NCBI GenBank assembly: GCA_005884665.1
Contig: VBAT01000006.1
Coordinates: 21,521 to 85,520 of the forward strand
Direction of reading: 5' to 3'
Source: Bacteroidota bacterium
Lineage (GTDB): Bacteria > Bacteroidota > Bacteroidia > Chitinophagales > Chitinophagaceae
Length of the DNA: 64,000 nucleotides
The notes below the pieces were generated by a model. The model did no database searches. It was given only the letters and a program-made list of their open reading frames with translations, and was not told the origin of the DNA. Numbering within the stretch: the stretch's first letter is position 1; every line of letters starts with the position of its first letter. Both the position numbers and the translations under genes were made by a program. Positions 35,075 through 44,563 of this stretch are shown here, piece by piece.

Positions 35075-36532
35075 ATGATTAAAAGAATATTTCTTTTTTT
35101 AGGAGCAGCCATCCTGCTTTTGGTTGCCATTCTTCTCATCAATACCTTTCGCAAGAAACCCTGGCCTGTTTACTCTTCGCAGGCATTGCCGCCGCTTCCA
35201 GATTCTGCTGTCCTGCACCTAAGCCAGGCTGTGCAGATACCGACGATCTCGTTTACTGATTCTACCGCGGTGGATACGATTTCCTTCAGAGCCTTCAATT
35301 CTTTTATTGAACGGGCATATCCGTTCATTACCGAACATTTGTCGAAGACTTTTATAAGAGAGTTTTCAATCGTCATGGAATGGAAAGGACAGAATGCCTC
35401 ATTGGCCCCTTTTATATTAATGAGTCATTATGATGTGGTGCCAGTCGAAGAGTCTGCATTGGATAAATGGACGGTTTCTCCATTCAGCGGCAAGATCACC
35501 GACAGCTGTATTTGGGGGAGAGGTACCACCGACGATAAGTTTGGCGTGATATCCATCCTGGAAGGGGTAGAGGCCATGTTACGGAAAGGTTTTTCGCCAC
35601 AACGCACGATCTACTTGTGTTTCGGGCACGATGAAGAAATCAGTGGACGGGGAGCCAGCGCTATCGTCGAATACCTCAAACAAAAGAATGTTCATCCCGA
35701 AATGGTGTTAGATGAAGGGGGGCAATTAAGCGAAAGCCGTATAAAGGATGTAAAAAGACCTATTGCCGTCATTGGTGTTGCAGAAAAAGGATATGTTTCG
35801 TTTGAGTTGTCGGTAGAAAAGGAAGGAGGGCATTCATCTATGCCCGCGAAAGAAACTGCAATTGACATATTGAACAAAGCTTTATACCATCTAAGGGAAA
35901 AGGTTCCACCATCGAAGATGACACCGGAATTACAGGAGTTTGTTGAACGTATAGGAACGGCATCCGATAATTTTATTAACAGGGTTGCTGCCAGTAACCT
36001 GTGGTTGTTCAAACCCATTGCTAAAAGCAAGCTGGCTGCAGAACCGGAAGGAGACGCTATGATGCATACCACTATCGTCCCGACAATAATTGAAAGTGGT
36101 ATTAAAGATAACGTCATTCCAACCAATGCACATGCAATTGTCAACAGCCGCATTATGCCCGGGGAAACAGCTGCAACTGTTGAAGAGTTTATCCGAAATG
36201 CCATTAAAGATGAGCGGGTGAAAATAAAACAGGTTGGCAATTATAATTCGGATCCATCGCCGGTTACTTCCCTTCAGTCTTCTGCGTTCAGGAGAGTCGA
36301 AAGCGCTTTGTATAAGAACGTACCAAAAGTGATCCCGGTACCTTACCTCGGTATAGGTGCAACGGATTCGCGTCATTACCGGGCGATTTCAGATGGAGTA
36401 GTTAATTTTTTCCCGATGACGGATGCCAGGGGATATCATGGTATCAATGAAAGAATATCCCTGTTGGACCTGCAAAGAGGCGTGGCATTCATTATGACAA
36501 TTATTGAAGAGAGCGGGACAGAGTTCAAATGA
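35075..36532 (+). CDS. M20 family carboxypeptidase
   Basis: A 485-residue zinc peptidase anchored by an N-terminal helix (residues 3-24). The metal site is seen in ILMSHYDVVPVE (His and Asp), WGRGTTDDKFGV (bridging Asp), FGHDEEISG (catalytic Glu-Glu) and, near the end, GIGATDSRHY. The insertion domain starts around 240 (SFELSVEKEGGHSSMP). The pattern is closest to PM20D1/CPS1-type enzymes, which act on N-acyl amino acids or dipeptides in the exoplasmic space. Monocistronic by position. Confidence 0.88.
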   Translation: MIKRIFLFLGAAILLLVAILLINTFRKKPWPVYSSQALPPLPDSAVLHLSQAVQIPTISFTDSTAVDTISFRAFNSFIERAYPFITEHLSKTFIREFSIVMEWKGQNASLAPFILMSHYDVVPVEESALDKWTVSPFSGKITDSCIWGRGTTDDKFGVISILEGVEAMLRKGFSPQRTIYLCFGHDEEISGRGASAIVEYLKQKNVHPEMVLDEGGQLSESRIKDVKRPIAVIGVAEKGYVSFELSVEKEGGHSSMPAKETAIDILNKALYHLREKVPPSKMTPELQEFVERIGTASDNFINRVAASNLWLFKPIAKSKLAAEPEGDAMMHTTIVPTIIESGIKDNVIPTNAHAIVNSRIMPGETAATVEEFIRNAIKDERVKIKQVGNYNSDPSPVTSLQSSAFRRVESALYKNVPKVIPVPYLGIGATDSRHYRAISDGVVNFFPMTDARGYHGINERISLLDLQRGVAFIMTIIEESGTEFK

Positions 36533-36976
36533 GCTTAACAATCAACCATATTGACTGGGCGCCACGTATTTGTACTATCATTTGCATCGTAAATGTGTAA
36601 AAAAACAGATCGTAAATATTGCGCGAATCCGCGGTTAGACTTATTTTGTGCTAGTTATAATTCTGCCTTATGAAAAGTGTAAAAACCTTGCTCTCCGTAA
36701 ACATTCTTGGATTTTTAAAATGTTTACTCATCCCTGGCTCCTATCAAGGATTACAGCCGATATTTACACTCGTCATCAGGAATCAACGATCACTACCCGG
36801 TAAACAAAATGTTCCGAGGTAATTGCTTCTTAATAGCAATAGCCCCAAGATCCAAGAATAACCCCCCTGAAGGAAATTCCTTCTCGTAACCCAATCCCGT
36901 TGAACAGACCTCCAATATTTTAGAAATCTCATTCATTTCTAAAAAAATGTCCATGCCGTGAAGGCGTGGGTACTGT
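36533..36976. other. Long intergenic region before T9SS cargo gene
   Basis: 444 bases with no convincing gene. On the plus strand 36670-36822 encodes 50 residues (MKSVKTLLSVNILG start) with a hydrophobic beginning. On the minus strand 36793-36954 could encode 53 residues (MDIFLEMNEISKILEV start). Neither has a supporting context; they overlap each other, so at most one could be real. Confidence 0.35.
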
Positions 36977-38464
36977 ATGGTTGCGAGGAAAATTTTAATA
37001 CTGTTCGCTATTTTAGGTTTCATTGCCGTCCCGGCATACAGCCAGGATGCGTACCTGAACACCAATGACGGAATCTACCGGTTAACTGGTGGACCAGGTA
37101 GCGCCAACCGGGAATTGATAACAAACGAATGCGGTGCCACCAATCTCTTGCTCAGCATCGCTGTGTATAAAGACACATTATATTTCAATACATGGACAGG
37201 CCAATTGAAGCGGTTCAAGATAGGAGTTCCAGGCAGCGGCGAGACCTTAATGGAATACGGGGCTTTGTTTAACTCGATGACTGTCGACAAGAATGGAGTT
37301 CTTTATATGGCAAGTGAAGGTCTTTTTCGTTACGATCCCGCTACACATGATGTGGTCGGGCTGGGACTTATGCCTTTTAACAGCATGGGTGACCTGGCTT
37401 TTTATAAAGACAAACTTTTGCTGGCAGGATATGATCCCTTTGACTGGTCAATGGGTATTTATGAGATTAACATTAATGACCTCTCAGCCAGTAAACTTTA
37501 TATGCCAACACCTTCTTTTTTTGGCTTGCTCTCTTATCCTGTCGCATGTGGCAAAAGCAGATATTTTGGGTTGTCCAGTAATGGCTACGGTAGCACTGAC
37601 CTTGTGGAGGTCGATCTCGACAACAAAACCGTTGCAGGCAATGCAGTGCAAATACCCATGGACATACTTGACGCGGCAAGCGGGACAGAAACGGGAGTAG
37701 ATGAAAGAGTCGTTATTACCAACCTGCAGATAAACAAGCTGTGTCAGTCGGCGACCGGCTCTGTAAACATTTCAGCAACCTATCCAGGGGCCGGGAACAT
37801 TAGCTATACACTCGATAACAATAGCACAAACACTACCGGTGCATTTACAAACATCGGGGCCGGCTTACATTCGGTCCGGGTTTCCGCACCTAACAATGTA
37901 TGTGCAATGGATACCTCGTTTACGATAGCGCCAGTTTATAGGTTGATCGATAACGTTGTGAAAACAAATGCTGATTTCTGCACAAAAGTGACGGGCAGCA
38001 TAACCATCAATGCTTCCTCGCCGAATGGAACAATTAGTTACACATTGTTGAACTCTGGTTTGAACCAGTCAACAGGAAATTTCACCGACCTGCGGGGAGG
38101 ACGATATGACTTTCGCATCAGGGATGCGGTTGGTTGTTTACAGGACACAACTGTTGCGCTAGCGGAAAATATTCCGATTGGCAGTTGTAATGATGTTTTT
38201 ATTCCCACCGCATTTACACCGAATGGCGATGGAAAGAATGAACTTTACACCATAAGTCTTCCGACCTCTTTCAAAAATATTACGCTGCAAATATTTGGTC
38301 GCTGGGGAAATCTGGTTTGCCAGGCCAGGGGTAATCAAATTTCCTGGGATGGAACTTATAAAGGAGTACAGCAACCCATCGGAGTGTATATCTACAATTT
38401 AGTTTATACAGACCCATCCGGTTCGGAAAAAAGAGAGAAAGGAACGTTGACGTTGATAAGATAG
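36977..38464 (+). CDS. Exported protein with T9SS type B sorting domain
   Basis: A 495-residue protein with a signal peptide (MVARKILILFAILG start, cleavage after AYSQ at about residue 23). The first 230 residues look like a beta-propeller (repeated DTLYFNTWTG and GVLYMASEGLFRYD strands). Two SprB-like repeats follow at about 245-325 and 335-405 (GSVNISATYPGAG, GSITINASSPNG). The last 80 residues are the gliding-motility-associated C-terminal (type B) domain, with VFIPTAFTPNGDGKNE and the late YIYNLVYTDPSG. The product is therefore predicted to pass the outer membrane by type IX secretion and stay cell-associated or be released. Ligand unknown. Confidence 0.88.
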   Translation: MVARKILILFAILGFIAVPAYSQDAYLNTNDGIYRLTGGPGSANRELITNECGATNLLLSIAVYKDTLYFNTWTGQLKRFKIGVPGSGETLMEYGALFNSMTVDKNGVLYMASEGLFRYDPATHDVVGLGLMPFNSMGDLAFYKDKLLLAGYDPFDWSMGIYEININDLSASKLYMPTPSFFGLLSYPVACGKSRYFGLSSNGYGSTDLVEVDLDNKTVAGNAVQIPMDILDAASGTETGVDERVVITNLQINKLCQSATGSVNISATYPGAGNISYTLDNNSTNTTGAFTNIGAGLHSVRVSAPNNVCAMDTSFTIAPVYRLIDNVVKTNADFCTKVTGSITINASSPNGTISYTLLNSGLNQSTGNFTDLRGGRYDFRIRDAVGCLQDTTVALAENIPIGSCNDVFIPTAFTPNGDGKNELYTISLPTSFKNITLQIFGRWGNLVCQARGNQISWDGTYKGVQQPIGVYIYNLVYTDPSGSEKREKGTLTLIR

Positions 38465-38583
38465 TAGTAACCTGCCTGCATGCCATCGCCAAAGGCTTTG
38501 GCAGCGCGCGGTCGCTGAAACTACTACGCAAGTGACCGGAGACCGGCAGGTTATAAGTTATAAGCGTTTTAAAGTAGGTGAGT
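38465..38583. other. Structured spacer with GCAGG inverted repeats
   Basis: AACCTGCC (38469-38476) and GGCAGGTT (38544-38551) form distant arms. Between them GCCAAAGGCTTTGGC (38489-38503) is a perfect palindrome. Similar CCTGCCTG words occur at 5144-5161. Possibly a repeat element; it is not coding. Confidence 0.35.
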
Positions 38584-38619
38584 AAAAAAAAGCCACGAAT
38601 GTAAATCCGTGGCTTTTTT
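38584..38619. terminator. Bidirectional terminator between convergent genes
   Basis: A-run, GCCACG, 10-base loop, CGTGGC, T-run. It gives a stem with U-tracts on both strands, between the T9SS cargo gene (+) and the Tricorn-like gene (-). Confidence 0.85.
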
Positions 38620-38641
38620 ATTTGTATGTCATCAATTTGCC

Positions 38642-39577
38642 TTAAAAACCTCTTTTCTCTACTGAAGGTCGCTTGGGCGTATTGAAAGCTTTTGTTTTTA
38701 ATAATGCTTTTATTTCAGTGATACCTCTTTCCAGTTGTGGATCGTTGCCTTTCGCCATAGCTGCCAGGTCTTCCGGCACTGCGATATCTGGGTCTACACC
38801 ATGACCTTCCTGGAACCAGGTTCCGTCTGGATTATACATACGGAATGTAGGAACGGTTACACCGCCACCATCTATCAAACCTGGTACACCGCTGATGCCG
38901 ATCAAACCGCCCCAGGTCCTTGCGCCGATAAGCGGCCCCAGTTTTTTTCTCCTGAAATAATCGGGGAATGCATCACCGCCTGAACCACTCCAGCCGTTGA
39001 TCAGCATAACCTTCGGTCCGAAATTGGCGTAGGGAGGCCAGGGCCAGTCACTACCATCACGAATAGCCCAGAATGCCAGTGGATCACGGTTCAGCATTTC
39101 AATAAAACGATCAGGGATCTGACCGCCATTGTTGAAACGTTCATCAATGATCAGGGCCTTTTTGTCCCACTGGGCATTGAATTGCCTTATCAACTCATTT
39201 TGCCCATCTACTCCTGTGCTTGGTACATAAATATATCCTACTTCGCCATTTGTTTCTTTGTCCACCTGTTTGCGCATATTTTCTATCCATGCAAGATTTC
39301 GCAAGCGTCCCTCATCATCCATCGTTTTCACCACGGCTGTTTTGGCACCCGTCCATGAAGGAGTGGAATTATAAGTCAGCTCAACAGTTTTATTAGCAAG
39401 ACCTGTAAAAGCAATAAAGGGTTCCTGCGCTGATGTGAGCGGGATACCATTTACGGCGAGAATATAATCGCCTTCCTTAATGGTTACACCAGGCTCATCC
39501 AGCGAAGAGCGAGCTTCCGCATCCCAGGGCGCACCCCGGATGATCGTTTTTATCTTATAATGATCACTGCCAGTCAA
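38642..39577 (-). CDS. Tricorn-like S41 protease, C-terminal part (frameshifted)
   Basis: A 311-residue frame that has no proper start of its own (TTG 39577). It begins with the PDZ domain (KIKTIIRGAPWDAEARSSLD, then GDYILAVNGIPL at 36-47) and continues into the S41 catalytic core. The nucleophile is Ser199 in GWSGSGGDAF and the later EGHGVDPDI segment follows. This is the C-terminal third of a Tricorn-protease-like protein whose first two thirds are encoded immediately upstream in another frame. Joining the two by a one-base shift at the TGA of 39564-39566 restores a family-length protein of about 1075 residues. Confidence 0.8.
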   Translation of the reverse strand: MTGSDHYKIKTIIRGAPWDAEARSSLDEPGVTIKEGDYILAVNGIPLTSAQEPFIAFTGLANKTVELTYNSTPSWTGAKTAVVKTMDDEGRLRNLAWIENMRKQVDKETNGEVGYIYVPSTGVDGQNELIRQFNAQWDKKALIIDERFNNGGQIPDRFIEMLNRDPLAFWAIRDGSDWPWPPYANFGPKVMLINGWSGSGGDAFPDYFRRKKLGPLIGARTWGGLIGISGVPGLIDGGGVTVPTFRMYNPDGTWFQEGHGVDPDIAVPEDLAAMAKGNDPQLERGITEIKALLKTKAFNTPKRPSVEKRGF

Positions 39578-41873
39578 CGCCGAGATACCCTACAGCTTTA
39601 TTCTTGGGTATTTCTACATCACCTCCGCCATGATAGGTATGGGAGGCATTCAATTCACCGATCAATTCTCCAATGATAAAATCTGCTTCTTCGCGGGTCA
39701 TGGCGCCTTCCATCATTTTTAAATAACGGTCCCTGGCTTCTTTCCAGTCAACGCCATGCATACCTGCATCATAGAAAAAGTCTCTTTCAAAACGCCAAAC
39801 ATCCATGAAGATCTGTTTCCATTCCTGTGCAGGCTCTACCATTACCTGCATATCCGAAAGCGGCAGGGTCTTGTCGAATTTCTGACCCTCTTCCGGTTTC
39901 AATACTGCAAAAGTGCCAGACTTGGCTACCAGCATTTTCTGGTTGTTGGCCGCCATTGTAAAATTGTCTACTGCATCTATTATTGTCTTTTCTTCTTTCT
40001 TGTCCAGGTCAAAGAACTTCAGAGAACCTCTGCCACCCGGTGCACCCGTGTTGGGATAACGCATATAAACGATCTTTCCTTTTGCAACTGCGAGAGCTCC
40101 AAAATTGCCTGCAGCGGGAGGCAGCAATACCATTCTTTGTTCAATTCCGTCGAAGTCTATGTCAACGGCTTTGCTGTCCGTTTTCTTCGCGGCAGAATCT
40201 TTTTTCTTTTCTGCTTCTTCTTCTTTTACCGCCACCATATCGTTTTTAGGTGCCAATATGGATGGGGTAGCTTTTTTCAAAGAAAGAGCTGCGATCTGTG
40301 TAGTGTTGGCATAAATGAATGTGTTGTCCAGGTCGCTGTAGTTAGGATTGAAATTCTGGTTGGTATAGAGATATAAATATTTCCCTTCCTGGTCAAACAC
40401 GGGGGTGTTGCATTCATAAAAACCATTTGTCACCTGGTTGTTCTTTTTCGACTGGTAGTCATAAATAAAAACAGCATTGTGCTGGTTCTCCATATCGCGG
40501 GCATATGCCATCCAGCGGCTATCGGGTGACCAGCTCAGATTAAATCCATCCAAATTTCCATGTGTATAGCGCAATGCATGATCCACATCGGTGGTCTGGT
40601 TAGTAGCGATATCAAATATCTTTATCTTCATCGCCTTGTCGATAAAGGCGATCTTCTTGCTATCAGGCGACCAAAAAGGCCGATAGCGATAACCAGGTCC
40701 ATAGTTCGTTAATTTTTTAGCAGGTGTTTCTTTGTCTGCTTCCATCAGCCACAATTCATATTCACCGGACTGGTCACTCCAGTAAGCAATATATTTTCCG
40801 TCGGGGGACCAGGCAGGATAACGTTCAGCATAACCGGAAGTGCGCGTAATATCTTTTACATATCCATTTTCCGCCGGAACTGAAAAAATATCACCTCTTG
40901 CCTGTATCAAAACGCGGTTACCATCACCACTGATCGACAAAGACTGGATCATTTTATCCGCCGTTTCGATCTTCGGTTTGAGCATAGCTTTATCGGTAAC
41001 AACATTCACACTGATAGCTTTTTGTTTCCCGGAAGAAATGGAATAGAGATAAAGTTTGCCTCCTGCTTCAAAGACGATATCATCAGGCCCGATGGAAGGA
41101 TAATGCACATCATCGTCCTTAAAAAATGTCAGTTGGGAAAATGCTTTTGAATTCAGGTCGTATTTCCAAAGGTTCATTCTTAAATCAGATCCGCGATCCG
41201 AAAGGAAATAAATATTATTGCCATTCCACATCGGGAATTCGCTGCCTGCATCCGCCTCCACGCCGATAGCTTTTGATTCTTTTGTGGCAAGGTTGAATAT
41301 CTGGATATCCGCTTTCCAGCCTCCGCGATACCGTTTCCAGTTGCGACCCACCTGTGTACGGAATACGACAGCGATCTGTTTGCCATCGGGTGAATAAGAC
41401 CCAAACTCAGCGTAAGCTAACGGCAGTTTCTCTACCACGCCACCTGTTGATGGTACCGTGTAAAATTGATTGAACCTGGCTTTACCGCTTTCACGACCGG
41501 AAGCGAATAAAACTCTTTTGCCGTCCGTTGTCCAGTCGACCACGCGATCAGAATAACCATGCCCAGTCAGGCGCACGGGTACTCCACCAGTAACGGCGAT
41601 TACATAGGCATCATTGTTACCATCGTAGTTACCGCTGAAAGCGATATTTTTCCCATCGGGTGAAAACTTAGGATAGCTTTCAACGCCTGCAGGGGAGCTG
41701 AGCTTGATAGCCGTGCCGCCTTCCTTTGGCATTACCCAAAGATCATTGGCATAGGTAAAGACGATTTGTGTTTGCGATACATCGGGAAAACGAAACAACC
41801 CGGCATCGATCTGCGCGAAAAGATTTGAGGAAATAACTAAAGCGCTGATAAAAGAAGCGATGACTTTTTTCAT
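39564..41873 (-). CDS. Tricorn-like protease, N-terminal propeller part (frameshifted)
   Basis: A 769-residue frame with a signal peptide (ends FAQ, about residue 21). Then come WD40/PD40-like propeller repeats: repeated YPKFSPDGKNIAFSG, YPAWSPDGKYIAYWSD and YRPFWSPDSKKIAFID units over about 30-520. The C1-like helical domain follows (WRFERDFFYDAGMHGVDW near 710), with the catalytic His in NASHTYHGGGD. It stops at TGA 39564-39566 right at the border to the PDZ domain, which continues in the next frame. Tricorn-like proteases degrade peptides; the Bacteroidota forms are exported. Confidence 0.82.
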   Translation of the reverse strand: MKKVIASFISALVISSNLFAQIDAGLFRFPDVSQTQIVFTYANDLWVMPKEGGTAIKLSSPAGVESYPKFSPDGKNIAFSGNYDGNNDAYVIAVTGGVPVRLTGHGYSDRVVDWTTDGKRVLFASGRESGKARFNQFYTVPSTGGVVEKLPLAYAEFGSYSPDGKQIAVVFRTQVGRNWKRYRGGWKADIQIFNLATKESKAIGVEADAGSEFPMWNGNNIYFLSDRGSDLRMNLWKYDLNSKAFSQLTFFKDDDVHYPSIGPDDIVFEAGGKLYLYSISSGKQKAISVNVVTDKAMLKPKIETADKMIQSLSISGDGNRVLIQARGDIFSVPAENGYVKDITRTSGYAERYPAWSPDGKYIAYWSDQSGEYELWLMEADKETPAKKLTNYGPGYRYRPFWSPDSKKIAFIDKAMKIKIFDIATNQTTDVDHALRYTHGNLDGFNLSWSPDSRWMAYARDMENQHNAVFIYDYQSKKNNQVTNGFYECNTPVFDQEGKYLYLYTNQNFNPNYSDLDNTFIYANTTQIAALSLKKATPSILAPKNDMVAVKEEEAEKKKDSAAKKTDSKAVDIDFDGIEQRMVLLPPAAGNFGALAVAKGKIVYMRYPNTGAPGGRGSLKFFDLDKKEEKTIIDAVDNFTMAANNQKMLVAKSGTFAVLKPEEGQKFDKTLPLSDMQVMVEPAQEWKQIFMDVWRFERDFFYDAGMHGVDWKEARDRYLKMMEGAMTREEADFIIGELIGELNASHTYHGGGDVEIPKNKAVGYLGVDWQ

Positions 41874-42017
41874 AAGCTGATATTTGGTATAAAAAAAATT
41901 TTGAATGTCCGTGGGAGGATTTTAAAACTAAGGAAAAAACGAATAACAAGATGAAGAATAGTATGATCGGTCGATCGGGGAAAGATCACCTGGGGTAGAA
42001 GGCGCCGGGTTGCAAGT

Positions 42018-42764
42018 CTATTTTACTTTGACATACACGAGCTTGATATTTTTGCGGCCTGATTCCCGTTCGTCTATCTCAAATTGCCCGAGACTTTTTA
42101 TCAGCGGCAATAGTTTGGTGAAGCCATAGTTGCGGGGATCGAAATCGGGACGTTTTTTCAAGAGCAGGTTACCCAACTCACCCAAAAAAGCCCAGCCGTT
42201 TTCATCAGCTATGTCGTTGATGCTGGCGGTGATCATGTTGACAAGGGTCTTGTCAACCTTACTGATCACTTCTTTCTTACGCAGGTCAGATAGTTTTATC
42301 TGTTTGGGCGATGGTTGTTGCTCTTGCTCGAGGATCTCGATATAAATAAATTTATCACAGGCTGCCCTGAAAGCAGAAGGCGTTTTTTGTTCACCCATGC
42401 CAAATACTTTCATCCCGGCTTCTCTGAGACGGGTGGCCAATTTGGTAAAGTCGCTATCGCTGCTCACAATGCAAAATCCGTCCACGCGGCCGGTGTAAAG
42501 AATATCCATTGCGTCAATGATAAGGGCGGAATCGGTGGAGTTTTTCCCGACGGTATAACTGTATTGCTGAACTGGTGTTATTGCATGATCCAACAAAACA
42601 GATTTCCAACCAGAGACGTGTGGTTTTGTCCAGTCAGCATAAATACGTTTGAAGGTAGGCCCTCCATATTTGGCTATTTCTTCCAGGATCCCGCTGATCA
42701 GGCGGTGAGGAACATTATCGGCATCTATTAAAACTGCGAGGCGAAGATCTTTTCCATTGTCCAT
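42018..42764 (-). CDS. NYN-domain / LOTUS-like protein
   Basis: A 248-residue cytosolic protein. Residues 8-145 form a NYN (LabA/DUF88) PIN-like nuclease domain with LIDADNVP (12-19), STDSALIIDAMDIL and IVSSDSDFTKLATRL, giving the conserved acidic set for metal-dependent RNA cleavage. Residues 170-245 form a winged-helix OST-HTH/LOTUS-like domain (ENGWAFLGELGNLLLKKRPDFDPRNYG). The fusion is common in bacteria, and a role in RNA turnover is assumed but not proven. It stands alone, with the long repeat-rich gap upstream. Confidence 0.87.
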   Translation of the reverse strand: MDNGKDLRLAVLIDADNVPHRLISGILEEIAKYGGPTFKRIYADWTKPHVSGWKSVLLDHAITPVQQYSYTVGKNSTDSALIIDAMDILYTGRVDGFCIVSSDSDFTKLATRLREAGMKVFGMGEQKTPSAFRAACDKFIYIEILEQEQQPSPKQIKLSDLRKKEVISKVDKTLVNMITASINDIADENGWAFLGELGNLLLKKRPDFDPRNYGFTKLLPLIKSLGQFEIDERESGRKNIKLVYVKVK

Positions 42765-43073
42765 GTTGGAAAGGTAAGTAATAAGTTGTAAGTTATAAAT
42801 CGTAAGTTGTAAGTAGTGAAGCAGCCGATTTCATGAAGGTCGCTAGTCGGGAGCGGATGCCGGATACTATGCACTCGCTCTCGTTCTGTTTCTTCGCTCT
42901 GGCTCGTCCCAGAGGGACGAAATATCGGTAGACGCAAATATCCGTGATTTCCAGTTGCATCGATGAATAGCGAGCGGAACGATGAAGAGTGCGACGCAAC
43001 ATAAGCTGAGCAAAGAACGGGACGATGGGATAAAAGCAAAAAATATCAGCATGCAAATAAATAATTCATACAC
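42765..43073. repeat. Intergenic region with stacked repeat types
   Basis: Between divergent genes. 42775-42822 is an imperfect run of AAGTTGTAAG/AAGTTATAAA. 42840-42870 holds CGCTAGTCGGGAGCGGATGC, similar to other gaps here. TCGTCCCAGAGGGACGA (42904-42920) is a perfect 8-bp-arm palindrome followed by AATATCGGTAGAC, a pattern I know as a dispersed Bacteroidota intergenic repeat. Nothing gene-like is seen. Confidence 0.55.
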
Positions 43074-43946
43074 ATGAACCGCAGAAAGTTTTTAGAAAAT
43101 TCGGCCGCGATCGGGGCGGCAGGATTGATCGCACCATCTGTTATTTATCAATCAAACAAAGAATCTATGACATCACCTGCATTTAAAGATGATATTTCCC
43201 TCGCCCAATGGGCATTAGTGGAAGAGATCAGGGCCGGCAAATGGAAAAACCTGGATTTTCCGAGAATTGCACGCGAAGATTTTGGATTGAACGGGATCGA
43301 ATTCGTCAATACCCTGTTCGAAGTGCCTACGGAAGGCTATTTAAAAAAACTGAAACAGAATGCCGCGACACATGGCGTTACAATGGTATTGATCATGTGT
43401 GACGATGAAGGCGATGGTTGTTCGGACACTAAAGAAGGCAGGAAACAATTTGACATCAATCACAGGAAATGGATTGATATTGCCCATTATCTCGGTTGCC
43501 ATGCCATACGTACCAATTGCCGCGGACCGCAAGACGTAGATAAAAAGGAAGCGCTCAAATGGTCAATCGAAGCCTATAAGATGCTGCTGGAATATGCAAA
43601 GCCTGCAGGTATCAGTCTAGTGATCGAAAACCATGGTGGCGTGTCCAACGATCCGGACTGGATGGTTTCATTGGTTAAATCAATAAATGACCCGGCATTC
43701 GGGACTTATCCAGACTGGAGAAAGCCATCACCCGAATTCGATAATTATGTGTACCTGCAAAAGACAGTACTCTATGCTAAGGGCATGTCTTACCGCAACC
43801 AACCGGAGGATGAATTAACAGCGAAGATGATAAAGCTGGCACACGACTCGGGTTACCGCGGCTGGTATGGCATTGAATCCAGCGGAAGAGAAGAAATTAA
43901 AAAAGGAATTGAATTGCTGAATAAATACCTATTGAATAAATCATGA
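43074..43946 (+). CDS. Sugar phosphate isomerase/epimerase family protein
   Basis: A 290-residue AP-endonuclease-2-like TIM-barrel protein. The N-terminus RRKFLENSAAIGAAGLIAP is a Tat-like signal, so it is probably exported. Metal ligands expected for the family can be placed in FEVPTEGYL, VIENHGG (Glu and His) and the late GWYGIESSG (Glu). These proteins isomerise or epimerise sugars or act on inositol; the exact substrate is not readable. It precedes, with one opposed gene between, the Gfo/Idh/MocA and DUF6807 pair, which suggests a shared carbohydrate role. Confidence 0.85.
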   Translation: MNRRKFLENSAAIGAAGLIAPSVIYQSNKESMTSPAFKDDISLAQWALVEEIRAGKWKNLDFPRIAREDFGLNGIEFVNTLFEVPTEGYLKKLKQNAATHGVTMVLIMCDDEGDGCSDTKEGRKQFDINHRKWIDIAHYLGCHAIRTNCRGPQDVDKKEALKWSIEAYKMLLEYAKPAGISLVIENHGGVSNDPDWMVSLVKSINDPAFGTYPDWRKPSPEFDNYVYLQKTVLYAKGMSYRNQPEDELTAKMIKLAHDSGYRGWYGIESSGREEIKKGIELLNKYLLNKS

Positions 43947-43953
43947 AGAAATA

Positions 43954-44460
43954 TCAATGGGCTTGAATAGCTGTTTCATTAGGTTCGGCCAGTAACCGCC
44001 TGGCAATCGCAAATAAAATGAAGCCAATGATTCCTCCAGTGGTATTCAGTAAAAGATCGTCCACATCAAAGATTCCAACACCTGTAAGCAACTGGACTGT
44101 TTCGTAAGAAAGGCTAATAATAAAAACCGCGAGGATCAATCTCCACCATCTTCGAAAAAATGGTAATACGATAGGCAATAAAACACCCAAAGGGATAAAG
44201 CCAATAATATTTCCGCCGATATTCATATAACTGTATTCCGAACTCACACGGTCGGAAGAGAACAGTGTGATGGTATGGAAAGGCCGGAGGTTAGCCTGTC
44301 TCAACCCCTGGTTTACGGTATAATGTTTATACTCATGGGCAAAATAATGCCTGTAATAAGGTGGACTTTTCTTAAACAGGATATATTTTGAAATGATAAG
44401 CATACAGAATAGCAGGGCAGTCCATGACGCAATTTTTACGAGCTTCCTGTATTCTTGCAT
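43954..44460 (-). CDS. VanZ-like membrane protein
   Basis: A 168-residue membrane protein from ATG 44460; ATG 44493 would add 11 polar residues and is also possible. Four hydrophobic segments lie at about 8-26, 80-100, 105-123 and 130-150. The family features are the NIGGNIIGFIPLGVLLP segment, SLSYETVQLLTGVGIFDVDDLLLNT-like residues (the SxxxExxQ and DxxDxxxN core) and GGIIGF. VanZ relatives include a weak teicoplanin-resistance factor, but most are of unknown function. It is transcribed against its neighbours. Confidence 0.84.
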   Translation of the reverse strand: MQEYRKLVKIASWTALLFCMLIISKYILFKKSPPYYRHYFAHEYKHYTVNQGLRQANLRPFHTITLFSSDRVSSEYSYMNIGGNIIGFIPLGVLLPIVLPFFRRWWRLILAVFIISLSYETVQLLTGVGIFDVDDLLLNTTGGIIGFILFAIARRLLAEPNETAIQAH

Positions 44461-44563
44461 AAATAGCTTGGTTTTTAGATAAACGATCTGCATACAAAAT
44501 TGGTATAGATCGGGACATTTTTAAGAAAATATGCTTACTTTTTGAACTCAAAAACAATACACT

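Noticed and set aside
36670-36954. Two short overlapping frames before the T9SS cargo gene
   Set aside because: They overlap on opposite strands, have no ribosome site or known relatives, and one sits in a likely promoter region.
38642-39577. Independent PDZ-S41 protease gene
   Set aside because: It lacks a start codon of its own apart from TTG and a signal peptide. It is the expected C-terminal continuation of the propeller frame just upstream.
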